Assembly: GCF_012432095.1 (NCBI RefSeq)
Contig: NC_081174.1
Span: 27,321,196-27,385,195 of the forward strand
Length of the DNA stretch: 64,000 bases
Reading direction: 5' to 3'
DNA from: Onychostoma macrolepis
Lineage: Eukaryota; Chordata; Actinopteri; Cypriniformes; Cyprinidae
Shown: positions 46,601-60,292 of the stretch, one piece after another
Numbering within the stretch: position 1 is the first letter of the stretch
How the letters are laid out: each line of letters starts with the position of its first letter
Made by a program: the position numbers and the translations under genes
The notes under the pieces: generated by a model
Told to the model about the DNA's origin: nothing
What the model saw: only the letters and a program-made list of their open reading frames with translations
The model's database searches: none

Positions 46601-49600
46601 GGGCTGATCTTTACAAAACCTAAAAGATGTACATGACAAAGATTAATCTGCCTATAACAAATGCTGATAGATAAATTCAAGCATAAAAATCACAGTAATA
46701 ACCAAATGACATGACCAGGATGGCCGAGTGATTAAGGCGTTGGACTTAAGGTCCAATGGACAAATGTCCTTGAGAGTTCAAACCCGGCTCCTGGTAGGGC
46801 TAACCTTTAAAAAACCTAAAAGAAATACATGACAAAGATTGACTTGCCTACAACAAATGTTGATAAATTCTAGCATAAAAATCTAATGTTTGTACATTAA
46901 AATCCAATCTTTGTACGTGACAAAGATTGATTTGCCTATAACAAATGCTGATAGATAAATTCAAGCATAAAAATCACAGTAACAACCACATGACATGACC
47001 AGGATGGTTAAGTCGTTGGACTTAGGGTCCAATGGACAAATGTCCTCGAGAGTTCAAACCCGGCTCCTGGTAGGGCTAACCTTTAAAAAACCTAAAAGAA
47101 ATACATGACAAAGATTGACTTGCCTACAACAAACGTTGATAAATTCTAGCATAAAAATCACAGCATAAAAACCAAATGACATGACCAGGATGGCCGAGTG
47201 GTTAAGGCGTTGGACTTAAGGTCCAATGGACAAATGTTCTCATGGTTTCAAACCCCACTCCTGGTAGGGCTGATCTTTATAAAACCTAAAAGATGTACGT
47301 GACAAAGATTGATTTGCCTATAACAAATGCTGATAGATAAATTCAAGCATAAAAATCACAGTAACAACCACATGACATGACCAGGATGGTTAAGTCGTTG
47401 GACTTAGGGTCCAATGGACAAATGTCCTCGAGAGTTCAAACCCGGCTCCTGGTAGGGCTAACCTTTAAAAAACCTAAAAGAAATACATGACAAAGATTGA
47501 CTTGCCTACAACAAACGTTGATAAATTCTAGCATAAAAATCACAGTAATAAAAATCTAATGTAGTGACCAGGGTGGCAGTGGTTAAGGCGTTGGACTTAA
47601 GATCCAATGGACAAATGTCCTCGTGGGTTCAAACCCCACTCCTGGTAGGGCTGATCTTTACAAAACCTAAAAGATGTACATGACAAAGATTGATCTGCCT
47701 ATAACAAATGCTGATAGATAAATTCAAGCATAAAAATCACAGTAACAACCACATGACATGACCAGGATGGCCGAGTGGTTAAGTCGTTGGACTTAGGTCC
47801 AATGGACAAATGTCCTCAGAGTTCAAACCCCACTCCTGGTAGGGCTGATCTTTACAAAACCTAAAAGAAATACATGACAAAGATTGATTTGCCTATAACA
47901 AATGCTGATAGATAAATTCAAGCATAAAAATCACAGTAACAACCACATGACATGACCAGGATGGCCGAGTGGTTAAGGCGTTGGACTTAGGGTCCAATGG
48001 ACAAATGTCCTCGAGAGTTCAAACCCGGCTCCTGGTAGGGCTAACCTTTAAAAACCTAAAAGAAATACATGACAAAGATTGACTTGCCTACAACAAATGT
48101 TGATAAATTCTAGCATAAAAATCACAGTAATAAAAATCTAATGTTTGTACATTAAAATCCAATCTTGTACGTGACAAAGATTGATTTGCCTATAACAAAT
48201 GCTGATAGATAAATTCAAGCATAAAAATCACAGTAACAACCACATGACATGACCAGGATGGTTAAGTCGTTGGACTTAGGGTCCAATGGACAAATGTCCT
48301 CGAGAGTTCAAACCCGGCTCCTGGTAGGGCTAACCTTTAAAAACCTAAAAGAAATACATGACAAAGATTGACTTGCCTACAACAAATGCTGATAGATAAA
48401 TTCTAGCATAAAAATCACAGTAACAACCACATGACATGACCAGGATGGTTAAGTCGTTGGACTTAAGGTCCAATGGACAAATGTCTCATGGTTTCAAACC
48501 CCACTCCTGGTAGGGCTGATCTTTAAAAACCTAAAAGAAATACATGACAAAGATTGATTTGCCTATAACAAATGCTGATAGATAAATTCAAGCATAAAAA
48601 TCACAGTAACAACCACATGACATGACCAGGATGGTTAAGTCGTTGGACTTAGGGTCCAATGGACAAATGTCCTCAGAGTTCAAACCCGGCTCCTGGTAGG
48701 GCTAACCTTTAAAAAACCTAAAAGAAATACATGACAAAGATTGACTTGCCTACAACAAACGTTGATAAATTCTAGCATAAAAATCTAATGTAGTGACCAG
48801 GGTGGCCGAGTGGTTAAGGCGTTGGACTTAAGGTCCAATGGACAAATGTTCTCATGGTTTCAAACCCCACTCCTGGTAGGGCTGATCTTTATAAAACCTA
48901 AAAGATGTACGTGACAAAGATTGATTTGCCTATAACAAATGCTGATAGATAAATTCAAGCATAAAAATCACAGTAACAACCACATGACATGACCAGGATG
49001 GTTAAGTCGTTGGACTTAGGGTCCAATGGACAAATGTCCTCGAGAGTTCAAACCCGGCTCCTGGTAGGGCTAACCTTTAAAAAACCTAAAAGAAATACAT
49101 GACAAAGATTGACTTGCCTACAACAAACGTTGATAAATTCTAGCATAAAAATCACAGTAACAACCACATGACATGACCAGGATGGTTAAGTCGTTGGACT
49201 TAGGGTCCAATGGACAAATGTCCTCGAGAGTTCAAACCCGGCTCCTGGTAGGGCTAACCTTTAAAAAACCTAAAAGAAATACATGACAAAGATTGACTTG
49301 CCTACAACAAACGTTGATAAATTCTAGCATAAAAATCACAGTAATAAAAATCTAATGTAGTGACCAGGGTGGCCGAGTGGTTAAGGCGTTGGACTTAGAT
49401 CCAATGGACAAATGTCCTCGTGGGTTCAAACCCCACTCCTGGTAGGGCTGATCTTTATAAAACCTAAAAGAAATACATGACAAAGATTGACTTGCCTACA
49501 ACAAACGTTGATAAATTCTAGCATAAAAGTCACAGTGATAAAAATCTAATGTTTGTACATTAAAATCCAATCTTGTATGCGTGACAAAGATTGATTTGCC

Positions 49601-50992
49601 TATAACAAATGCTGATAGATAAATTCAAGCATAAAAATCACAGTAATAACCACATGACATGACCAGGATGGTTAAGTCGTTGGACTTAGAGTCCAATGGA
49701 CAAATGTCCTCGAGAGTTCAAACCCGGCTCCTGGTAGGGCTAACCTTTAAAAAACCTAAAAGAAATACATGACAAAGATTGACTTGCCTACAACAAACGT
49801 TGATAAATTCTAGCATAAAAGTCACAGTGATAAAAATCTAATGTTTGTACATTAAAATCCAATCTTTGTACGTGACAAAGATTGATTTGCCTATAACAAA
49901 TGCTGATAGATAAATTCAAGCATAAAAATCACAGTAATAACCACATGACATGACCAGGATGGTTAAGTCGTTGGACTTAGAGTCCAATGGACAAATGTCC
50001 TCGAGAGTTTAAACCCGGCTCCTGGTAGGGCTAACCTTTAAAAAACCTAAAAGAAATACATGACGAAGATTGACTTGCCTACAACAAACGTTGATAAATT
50101 CTAGCATAAAAATCACAGTAACAACCACATGACATGACCAGGATGGTTAAGTCGTTGGACTTAGGGTCCAATGGACAAATGTCCTCGAGAGTTCAAACCC
50201 GGCTCCTGGTAGGGCTAACCTTTAAAAAACCTAAAAGAAATACATGACAAAGATTGACTTGCCTACAACAAACGTTGATAAATTCTAGCATAAAAATCAC
50301 AGTAATAACCACATGACATGACCAGGGTGGCCAGTGGTTAAGGCGTTGGACTTAGATCCAATGGACAAATGTCCTCGAGAGTTCAAACCCCACTCCTGGT
50401 AGGGCTGATCTTTAAAAACCTAAAAGATGTACATGACAAAGATTGATTGCCTATAACAAATGCTGATAGATAAATTCAAGCATAAAAATCACAGTAATAA
50501 CCAAATGACATGACCAGGATGGCCGAGTGGTTAAGTCGTTGGACTTAAGGTCCAATGGACAAATGTCCTCAGAGTTCAAACCCCACTCCTGGTAGGGCTG
50601 ATCTTTACAAAACCTAAAAGAAATACATGACAAAGATTGACTTGCCTATAACAAATGCTGATAGATAAATTCAAGCATAAAAATCACAGTAATAACCAAA
50701 TGACATGACCAGGATGGCCGAGTGGTTAAGGCGTTGGACTTAAGATCCAATGGACAAATGTCCTCGAGAGTTCAAACCCCACTCCTGGTAGGGCTAACCT
50801 TTAAAAACCTAAAAGAAATACATGACAAAGATTGACTTGCCTACAACAAATGTTGATAAATTCTAGCATAAAAATCTAATGTTTGTACATTAAAATCCAA
50901 TCTTTATACGTGACAAAGATTGATTTGCCTATAACAAATGCTGATAGATAAATTCAAGCATAAAAATCACAGCATAAAAACCAAATGACATG

Positions 50993-51075
50993 ACCAGGAT
51001 GGCCGAGTGGTTAAGGCGTTGGACTTAAGGTCCAATGGACAAATGTTCTCGTGGGTTCAAACCCCACTCCTGGTA
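50993..51075 (+). tRNA. tRNA-Leu (TAA), complete
   Basis: Extra arm GGAC/GTTC keeps pairing through a G-T pair. Loop CTTAAGG; T stem GTGGG/CCCAC. Confidence 0.75.
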
Positions 51076-51478
51076 GGGCTGATCTTTATAAAACCTAAAA
51101 GAAATACATGACAAAGATTGACTTGCCTACAACAAACGTTGATAAATTCTAGCATAAAAGTCACAGTGATAAAAATCTAATGTTTGTACATTAAAATCCA
51201 ATCTTTGTACGTGACAAAGATTGATTTGCCTATAACAAATGCTGATAGATAAATTCAAGCATAAAAATCACAGTAACAACCACATGACATGACCAGGATG
51301 GTTAAGTCGTTGGACTTAGGGTCCAATGGACAAATGTCCTCGAGAGTTCAAACCCGGCTCCTGGTAGGGCTAACCTTTAAAAAACCTAAAAGAAATACAT
51401 GACAAAGATTGACTTGCCTACAACAAACGTTGATAAATTCTAGCATAAAAATCACAGTAATAAAAATCTAATGTAGTG

Positions 51479-51561
51479 ACCAGGGTGGCCGAGTGGTTAA
51501 GGCGTTGGACTTAAGATCCAATGGACAAATGTCCTCGTGGGTTCAAACCCCACTCCTGGTA
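51479..51561 (+). tRNA. tRNA-Leu (TAA), complete
   Basis: Same 83 bases as 41658. Its right spacer carries the short GGATTGAACAAATG form. Confidence 0.8.
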
Positions 51562-52973
51562 GGGCTGATCTTTACAAAACCTAAAAGATGTACATGACAA
51601 GGATTGAACAAATGCTGATAGATAAATTCAAGCATAAAAATCACAGTAACAACCACATGACATGACCAGGATGGTTAAGTCGTTGGACTTAGGTCCAATG
51701 GACAAATGTCCTTGAGAGTTCAAACCCGGCTCCTGGTAGGGCTAACCTTTAAAAACCTAAAAGAAATACATGACAAAGATTGACTTGCCTACAACAAATG
51801 TTGATAAATTCTAGCATAAAAATCTAATGTTTGTACATTAAAATCCAATCTTTGTACGTGACAAAGATTGATTTGCCTATAACAAATGCTCATAGATAAA
51901 TTCAAGCATAAAAATCACAGTAATAACCAAATGACATGACCAGGATGGTTAAGTCGTTGGACTTAGGGTCCAATGGACAAATGTTCTCATGGGTTCAAAC
52001 CCCACTCCTGGTAGGGCTAACCTTTAAAAACCTAAAAGAAATACATGACAAAGATTGATTTGCCTACAACAAATGCTGATAGATAAATTCAAGCATAAAA
52101 ATCACAGTAACAACCACATGACATGACCAGGATGGTTAAGTCGTTGGACTTAGGGTCCAATGTACAAATGTCCTCGAGAGTTCAAACCCGGCTCCTGGTA
52201 GGGCTAACCTTTAAAAAACCTAAAAGAAATACATGACAAAGATTGACTTGCCTACAACAAACGTTGATAAATTCTAGCATAAAAATCACAGAAAATAAAA
52301 ATCTAATGTTTGTACATAAAAATCCAATCTTTGTACGTGACAAAGATTGATTTGCCTATAACAAATGCTGATAGATAAATTCAAGCATAAAAATCACAGT
52401 AACAACCACATGACATGACCAGGATGGTTAAGTCGTTGGACTTAGGGTCCAATGGACAAATGTCCTCGAGAGTTCAAACCCGGCTCCTGGTAGGGCTAAC
52501 CTTTAAAAAAACCTAAAAGAAATACATGACAAAGATTGACTTGCCTACAACAAACGTTGATAAATTCTAGCATAAAAATCTAATGTAGTGACCAGGGTGG
52601 CCGAGTGGTTAAGGCGTTGGACTTAAGGTCCAATGGACAAATGTCCTCATGAGTTCAAACCCCACTCCTGGTAGGGCTGATCTTTATAAAACCTAAAAGA
52701 TGTACGTGACAAAGATTGATTTGCCTATAACAAATGCTGATAGATAAATTCAAGCATAAAAATCACATTAACAACCACATGACATGACCAGAATGGTTAA
52801 GTCGTTGGACTTAGGGTCCAATGGACAAATGTCCTCGAGAGTTCAAACCCGGCTCCTGGTAGGGCTAACCTTTAAAAAACCTAAAAGAAATACATGACAA
52901 AGATTGACTTGCCTACAACAAACGTTGATAAATTCTAGCATAAAAATCACAGTAATAAAAATCTAATGTAGTG

Positions 52974-53056
52974 ACCAGGGTGGCCGAGTGGTTAAGGCGT
53001 TGGACTTAAGATCCAATGGACAAATGTCCTCGTGGGTTCAAACCCCACTCCTGGTA
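52974..53056 (+). tRNA. tRNA-Leu (TAA), complete
   Basis: Same 83 bases as 41658. It follows D copy 52787, which has ACCAGAATGG in the acceptor. Confidence 0.8.
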
Positions 53057-55146
53057 GGGCTGATCTTTATAAAACCTAAAAGAAATACATGACAAAGATT
53101 GACTTGCCTACAACAAACGTTGATAAATTCTAGCATAAAAGTCACAGTAATAAAAATCTAATGTTTGTACATTAAAATCCAATCTTTATGCGTGACAAAG
53201 ATTGATTTGCCTATAACAAATGCTGATAGATAAATTCAAGCATAAAAATCACAGTAATAACCACATGACATGACCAGGATGGTTAAGTCGTTGGACTTAG
53301 GGTCCAATGGACAAATGTCCTCGAGTTCAAACCCCACTCCTGGTAGGGCTGATCTTTATAAAACCTAAAAGATGTACGTGACAAAGATTGATTTGCCTAT
53401 AACAAATGCTGATAGATAAATTCAAGCATAAAAATCACAGTAACAACCACATGACATGACCAGGATGGCCGAGTGGTTAAGTCGTTGGACTTAGGGTCCA
53501 ATGGACAAATGTCTCGAGAGTTCAAACCCGGCTCCTGGTAGGGCTAACCTTTAAAAAACCTAAAAGAAATACATGACAAAGATTGATTTGCCTATAACAA
53601 ATGCTGATAGATAAATTCAAGCATAAAAATCACAGTAACAACCACATGACATGACCAGGATGGTTAAGTCGTTGGACTTAGGGTCCAATGGACAAATGTC
53701 CTCGTGGGTTCAAACCCCACTCCTGGTAGGGCTGATCTTTATAAAACCTAAAAGAAATACATGACAAAGATTGACTTGCCTACAACAAACGTTGATAAAT
53801 TCTAGCATAAAAATCACAGTAATAAAAATCTAATGTTTGTACATTAAAATCCAATCTTTGTACGTGACAAAGATTGATTTGCCTATAACAAATGCTGATA
53901 GATAAATTCAAGCATAAAAATCACAGTAACAACCACATGACATGACCAGGATGGTTAAGTCGTTGGACTTAGGGTCCAATGGACAAATGTCCTCGAGAGT
54001 TCAAACCCGGCTCCTGGTAGGGCTAACCTTTAAAAAACCTAAAAGAAATACATGACAAAGATTGACTTGCCTACAACAAACGTTGATAAATTCTAGCATA
54101 AAAATCACAGTAATAAAAATCTAATGTAGTGACCAGGGTGGCCAGTGGTTAAGGCGTTGGACTTAAGATCCAATGGACAAATGTCCTCGTGGGTTCAAAC
54201 CCCACTCCTGGTAGGGCTAAACTTTAAAAAACCTAAAAGAAATACTTGACAAAGATTGACTTGCCTACAACAAACGTTGATAAATTCTAGCATAAAAATC
54301 TAATGTTTGTACATTAAAATCCAATCTTTGTACGTGACAAAGATTGATTTGCCTATAACAAATGCTGATAGATAAATTCAAGCATAAAAATCACAGTAAC
54401 AACCACATGACATGACCAGGATGGTTAAGTCGTTGGACTTAAGATCCAATGGACAAATGTCCTCGTGGGTTCAAACCCCACTCCTGGTAGGGCTGATCTT
54501 TATAAAACCTAAAAGAAATACATGACAAAGATTGACTTGCCTACAACAAATGTTGATAAATTCTAGCATAAAAATCTAATGTTTGTACATTAAAATCCAA
54601 TCTTGTACGTGACAAAGATTGACTTGCCTATAACAAATGCTGATAGATAAATTCTAGCATAAAAATCTAATGTTTGTACATTAAAATCCAATCTTTATGC
54701 GTGACAAAGATTGATTTGCCTATAACAAATGCTGATAGATAAATTCAAGCATAAAAATCACAGTAACAACCACATGACATGACCAGGATGGTTAAGTCGT
54801 TGGACTTAGGGTCCAATGGACAAATGTCCTCGAGAGTTCAAACCCGCCCTGGTAGGGCTAACCTTTAAAAACCTAAAAGAAATACATGACAAAGATTGAC
54901 TTGCCTACAACAAACGTTGATAAATTCTAGCATAAAAATCACAGTAACAACCACATGACATGACCAGGATGGTTAAGTCGTTGGACTTAGGGTCCAATGG
55001 ACAAATGTCCTCGAGAGTTCAAACCCCTCCTGGTAGGGCTAACCTTTAAAAACCTAAAAGAAATACATGACAAAGATTGACTTGCCTACAACAAACGTTG
55101 ATAAATTCTAGCATAAAAATCACAGTAATAAAAATCTAATGTAGTG

Positions 55147-55229
55147 ACCAGGGTGGCCGAGTGGTTAAGGCGTTGGACTTAAGATCCAATGGACAAATGT
55201 CCTCGTGGGTTCAAACCCCACTCCTGGTA
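55147..55229 (+). tRNA. tRNA-Leu (TAA), complete
   Basis: Loop CTTAAGA. It is preceded by three D copies (54415, 54782, 54963), so it is the only F copy in more than 1 kb. Confidence 0.8.
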
Positions 55230-55630
55230 GGGCTGATCTTTATAAAACCTAAAAGAAATACATGACAAAGATTGACTTGCCTACAACAAACGTTGATAAA
55301 TTCTAGCATAAAAATCACAGTAATAAAAATCTAATGTTTGTACATTAAAATCCAATCTTTCTACGTGACAAAGATTGATTTGCCTATAACAAATGCTGAT
55401 AGATAAATTCAAGCATAAAAATCACAGTAACAACCACATGACATGACCAGGATGGTTAAGTCGTTGGACTTAGGGTCCAATGGACAAATGTCTCGAGAGT
55501 TCAAACCCGGCTCCTGGTAGGGCTAACCTTTAAAAACCTAAAAGAAATACATGACAAAGATTGACTTGCCTACAACAAACATTGATAAATTCTAGCATAA
55601 AAATCACAGTAATAAAAATCTAATGTAGTG

Positions 55631-55713
55631 ACCAGGGTGGCCGAGTGGTTAAGGCGTTGGACTTAAGATCCAATGGACAAAAGTCCTCGTGGGTTCAAAC
55701 CCCACTCCTGGTA
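55631..55713 (+). tRNA. tRNA-Leu (TAA), complete
   Basis: Extra-arm loop reads AAAA instead of AAAT, with no effect on pairing. The right spacer has the rare GGGCTAAACTTTAAAAAACC form, shared with 54132. Confidence 0.8.
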
Positions 55714-55914
55714 GGGCTAAACTTTAAAAAACCTAAAAGAAATACTTGACAAAGATTGACTTGCCTACAACAAACGTTGATAAATTCTAGCATAAAAATC
55801 TAATGTTTGTACATTAAAATCCAATCTTTATGCGTGACAAAGATTGATTTGCCTATAACAAATGCTGATAGATAAATTCAAGCATAAAAATCACAGTAAT
55901 AACCACATGACATG

Positions 55915-55997
55915 ACCAGGATGGCCGAGTGGTTAAGGCGTTGGACTTAGGGTCCAATGGACAAATGTCCTCGTGGGTTCAAACCCCACTCCTGGTA
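55915..55997 (+). tRNA. tRNA-Leu (TAG), the only complete copy with this anticodon
   Basis: Loop CTTAGGG on an otherwise perfect body: acceptor ACCAGGA/TCCTGGT, D stem GCC/GGC, extra arm GGAC/GTCC, T stem GTGGG/CCCAC. It would read CUA instead of UUA. Vertebrate LeuRS is not known to depend on the anticodon, so leucine charging is expected. Most likely a recombinant of a TAG middle with F-TAA arms. Confidence 0.75.
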
Positions 55998-56583
55998 GGG
56001 CTGATCTTTATAAAACCTAAAAGAAATACATGACAAAGATTGACTTGCCTACAACAAACGTTGATAAATTCTAGCATAAAAATCACAGTAATAAAAATCT
56101 AATGTTTGTACATTAAAATCCAATCTTGTACGTGACAAAGATTGATTTGCCTATAACAAATGCTGATAGATAAATTCAAGCATAAAAATCACAGTAACAA
56201 CCACATGACATGACCAGGATGGTTAAGTCGTTGGACTTAGGGTCCAATGGACAAATGTCCTCGAGAGTTCAAACCCGGCTCCTGGTAGGGCTAACCTTTA
56301 AAAAACCTAAAAGAAATACATGACAAAGATTGACTTGCCTACAACAAACGTTGATAAATTCTAGCATAAAAATCACAGTAACAACCACATGACATGACCA
56401 GGATGGTTAAGTCGTTGGACTTAGGGTCCAATGGACAAATGTCCTCGAGAGTTCAAACCCGGCTCCTGGTAGGGCTAACCTTTAAAAAACCTAAAAGAAA
56501 TACATGACAAAGATTGACTTGCCTACAACAAACGTTGATAAATTCTAGCATAAAAATCACAGTAATAAAAATCTAATGTAGTG

Positions 56584-56666
56584 ACCAGGATGGCCGAGTG
56601 GTTAAGGCGTTGGACTTAAGATCCAATGGACAAATGTCCTCGTGGGTTCAAACCCCACTCCTGGTA
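56584..56666 (+). tRNA. tRNA-Leu (TAA), complete
   Basis: ACCAGGA body placed after a GTAGTG spacer, where ACCAGGG copies usually occur. Acceptor pairs fully; loop CTTAAGA. Confidence 0.8.
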
Positions 56667-57065
56667 GGGCTGATCTTTATAAAACCTAAAAGAAATACAT
56701 GACAAAGATTGACTTGCCTACAACAAACGTTGATAAATTCTAGCATAAAAATCACAGTAATAAAAATCTAATGTTTGTACATTAAAATCCAATCTTTGTA
56801 AGTGACAAAGATTGATTTGCCTATAACAAATGCTGATAGATAAATTCAAGCATAAAAATCACAGTAATAACCACATGACATGACCAGGATGGTTAAGTCG
56901 TTGGACTTAGGGTCCAATGGACAAATGTCCTCGAGTTCAAACCCGCTCCTGGTAGGGCTAACCTTTAAAAACCTAAAAGAAATACATGACAAAGATTGAC
57001 TTGCCTACAACAAACGTTGATAAATTCTAGCATAAAAATCACAGTAATAAAAATCTAATGTAGTG

Positions 57066-57148
57066 ACCAGGATGGCCGAGTGGTTAAGGCGTTGGACTTA
57101 AGATCCAATGGACAAATGTCCTCGTGGGTTCAAACCCCACTCCTGGTA
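57066..57148 (+). tRNA. tRNA-Leu (TAA), complete
   Basis: Identical to 56584. The right spacer has lost the AACCTA word (CCTTTAAAAGAAATAC), unlike any neighbour. Confidence 0.8.
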
Positions 57149-58866
57149 GGGCTAACCTTTAAAAGAAATACATGACAAAGATTGACTTGCCTACAACAAA
57201 CGTTGATAAATTCTAGCATAAAAATCACAGTAACAACCACATGACATGACCAGGATGGTTAAGTCGTTGGACTTAGGGTCCAATGGACAAATGTTCTCAT
57301 GGGTTCAAACCCCACTCCTGGTAGGGCTAACCTTTAAAAACCTAAAAGAAATACATGACAAAGATTGACTTGCCTACAACAAATGCGTTGATAAATTCTA
57401 GCATAAAAATCACAGTAACAACCACATGACATGACCAGGATGGTTAAGTCGTTGGACTTAGGGTCCAATGGACAAATGTTCTCATGGGTTCAAACCCCAC
57501 TCCTGGTAGGGCTAACCTTTAAAAAACCTAAAAGAAATACATGACAAAGATTGACTTGCCTACAACAAACGTTGATAAATTCTAGCATAAAAATCACAGT
57601 AACAACCACATGACATGACCAGGATGGTTAAGTCGTTGGACTTAGGGTCCAATGTACAAATGTCCTCGAGAGTTCAAACCCGGCTCCTGGTAGGGCTAAC
57701 CTTTAAAAAACCTAAAAGAAATACATGACAAAGATTGACTTGCCTACAACAAACGTTGATAAATTCTAGCATAAAAATCACAGTAATAAAAATCTAATGT
57801 TTGTACATTAAAATCCAATCTTTCTACGTGACAAAGATTGATTTGCCTATAACAAATGCTGATAGATAAATTCAAGCATAAAAATCACAGTAACAACCAC
57901 ATGACATGACCAGGATGGTTAAGTCGTTGGACTTAGGGTCCAATGGACAAATGTCCTCGAGAGTTCAAACCCGGCTCCTGGTAGGGCTAACCTTTAAAAA
58001 ACCTAAAAGAAATACATGACAAAGATTGACTTGCCTACAACAAACGTTGATAAATTCTAGCATAAAAATCACAGTAATAAAAATCTAATGTAGTGACCAG
58101 GGTGGCCGAGTGGTTAAGGTGTTGGACTTAAGATCCAATGGACAAATGTCCTCGAGAGTTCAAACCCGGCTCCTGGTAGGGCTAACCTTTAAAAAACCTA
58201 AAAGAAATACATGACAAAGATTGACTTGCCTACAACAAACGTTGATAAATTCTAGCATAAAAATCACAGTAATAAAAATCTAATGTAGTGACCAGGGTGG
58301 CCGAGTGGTTAAGGCGTTGGCCTTAAGGTCCAATGGACAAATGTCCTCATGAGTTCAAACCCCACTCCTGGTAGGGCTGATCTTTATAAAACCTAAAAGA
58401 TGTACATGACAAAGATTGATTTGCCTATAACAAATGCTGATAGATAAATTCAAGCATAAAAATCACATTAACAACCACATCACATGACATGACCAGAATG
58501 GTTAAGTCGTTGGACTTAGGGTCCAATGGACAAATGTCCTCGAGAGTTCAAACCCGGCTCCTGGTAGGGCTAACCTTTAAAAAACCTAAAAGAAATACAT
58601 GACAAAGATTGATTTGCCTATAACAAATGCTGATAGATAAATTCAAGCATAAAAATCACAGTAACAACCACATGACATGACCAGGATGGTTAAGTCGTTG
58701 GACTTAGGGTCCAATGGACAAATGTCCTCGTGGGTTCAAACCCCACTCCTGGTAGGGCTAACCTTTAAAAAACCTAAAAGAAATACATGACAAAGATTGA
58801 CTTGCCTACAACAAACGTTGATAAATTCTAGCATAAAAATCACAGTAATAAAAATCTAATGTAGTG

Positions 58867-58949
58867 ACCAGGGTGGCCGAGTGGTTAAGGCGTTGGACTT
58901 AAGATCCAATGGACAAATGTCCTCGTGGGTTCAAACCCCACTCCTGGTA
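58867..58949 (+). tRNA. tRNA-Leu (TAA), complete
   Basis: ACCAGGG body, loop CTTAAGA. It follows D copy 58680, which has a good T stem. Confidence 0.8.
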
Positions 58950-59058
58950 GGGCTGATCTTTACAAAACCTAAAAGATGTACATGACAAAGATTGACTTGC
59001 CTACAACAAACGTTGATAAATTCAAGCATAAAAATCACAGTAATAACCAAATGGCATG

Positions 59059-59141
59059 ACCAGGATGGCCGAGTGGTTAAGTCGTTGGACTTAAGGTCCA
59101 ATGGACAAATGTCCTCGTGGGTTCAAACCCCACTCCTGGTA
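59059..59141 (+). tRNA. tRNA-Leu (TAA), one D-stem mismatch
   Basis: D-stem GTC form; loop CTTAAGG; preceded by the CCAAATGGCATG spacer shared with 43878 and 60210. These three look like one subfamily. Confidence 0.65.
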
Positions 59142-59530
59142 GGGCTGATCTTTACAAAACCTAAAAGATGTACATGACAAAGATTGATTTGCCTATAACA
59201 AATGCTGATAGATAAATTCAAGCATAAAAATCACAGTAATAACCACATGACATGACCAGGATGGTTAAGGCGTTGGACTTAAGATCCAATGGACAAATGT
59301 CCTTGAGAGTTCAAACCCGGCTCCTGGTAGGGCTAACCTTTAAAAAACCTAAAAGAAATACATGACAAAGATTGACTTGCCTACAACAAATGTTGATAAA
59401 TTCTAGCATAAAAATCTAATGTTTGTACATTAAAATCCAATCTTTGTACGTGACAAAGATTGATTTGCCTATAACAAATGCTGATAGATAAATTCAAGCA
59501 TAAAAATCACAGTAATAACCACATGACATG

Positions 59531-59613
59531 ACCAGGATGGCCGAGTGGTTAAGGCGTTGGACTTAAGGTCCAATGGACAAATGTCCTCGTGGGTTCAAAC
59601 CCCACTCCTGGTA
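59531..59613 (+). tRNA. tRNA-Leu (TAA), complete
   Basis: ACCAGGA acceptor pairs fully, loop CTTAAGG, T stem perfect; matches 42138. Confidence 0.8.
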
Positions 59614-60013
59614 GGGCTGATCTTTAAAAACCTAAAAGAAATACATGACAAAGATTGACTTGCCTACAACAAACGTTGATAAATTCTAGCATAAAAATCA
59701 CAGTAATAAAAATCTAATGTTTGTACATTAAAATCCAATCTTTACGTGACAAAGATTGATTTGCCTATAACAAATGCTGATAGATAAATTCAAGCATAAA
59801 AATCACAGTAATAACCACATGACATGACCAGGATGGTTAAGTCGTTGGACTTAGAGTCCAATGGACAAATGTCCTCGAGAGTTCAAACCCGGCTCCTGGT
59901 AGGGCTAACCTTTAAAAAACCTAAAAGAAATACATGACAAAGATTGACTTGCCTACAACAAACGTTGATAAATTCTAGCATAAAAATCACAGTAATAAAA
60001 ATCTAATGTAGTG

Positions 60014-60096
60014 ACCAGGGTGGCCGAGTGGTTAAGGCGTTGGACTTAAGATCCAATGGACAAATGTCCTCGTGGGTTCAAACCCCACTCCTGGTA
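60014..60096 (+). tRNA. tRNA-Leu (TAA), complete
   Basis: ACCAGGG body, loop CTTAAGA; dimer partner of D copy 59827 (TAG with loop CTTAGAG). Confidence 0.8.
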
Positions 60097-60209
60097 GGGC
60101 TGATCTTTACAAAACCTAAAAGATGTACATGACAAAGATTGACTTGCCTACAACAAATGCTGATAGATAAATTCAAGCATAAAAATCACAGTAATAACCA
60201 AATGGCATG

Positions 60210-60292
60210 ACCAGGATGGCCGAGTGGTTAAGTCGTTGGACTTAAGGTCCAATGGACAAATGTCCCCGTGGGTTCAAACCCCACTCCTGGTA
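60210..60292 (+). tRNA. tRNA-Leu (TAA), one D-stem mismatch
   Basis: Same subfamily as 43878, including CCCGTGGG before the T loop. The pair 60014/60210 repeats the order seen at 43692/43878 and 58867/59059. Confidence 0.65.

Larger units (their letters stand above)
46518..51075 (+). repeat. Array block 2, 22 units, mostly damaged
   Basis: F-TAA: 46518, 46714 (bad T), 47184 and 48796 (T stem ATGGT), 47567 (two bases lost in D arm), 50513 and 50708 (bad T), 50993. F-TAG: 47955 (bad T). F with a six-base anticodon loop: 47761, 49363, 50321. D-TAG: 46998, 47380, 48252, 48625, 48992, 49176, 49662, 49953, 50137. D-TAA: 48439. Only 46518 and 50993 could fold fully, the poorest block of the five. 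Confidence 0.9.
51292..56287 (+). repeat. Array block 3, 22 units
   Basis: F-TAA: 51479, 52591 (T stem ATGAG), 52974, 54132 (one base lost in D arm), 55147, 55631. F-TAG: 53459 (bad T), 55915 (complete). D-TAG: 51292, 51939, 52126, 52418, 52787, 53273, 53654 (good T stem), 53945, 54782, 54963, 55446, 56213. D-TAA: 54415. D with a six-base loop: 51665. The 367-base step (54415-54782) contains two consecutive gene-less spacers. Confidence 0.9.
56397..60292 (+). repeat. Array block 4, 19 units
   Basis: F-TAA: 56584, 57066, 58096 (bad T), 58291 (stem TTGGC/TCCAA), 58867, 59059, 59531, 60014, 60210. D-TAG: 56397, 56883, 57249, 57434, 57618, 57909, 58492, 58680, 59827. D-TAA: 59255. Four D copies occur in a row at 57249-57983, showing that D units can also multiply alone. 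Confidence 0.9.
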
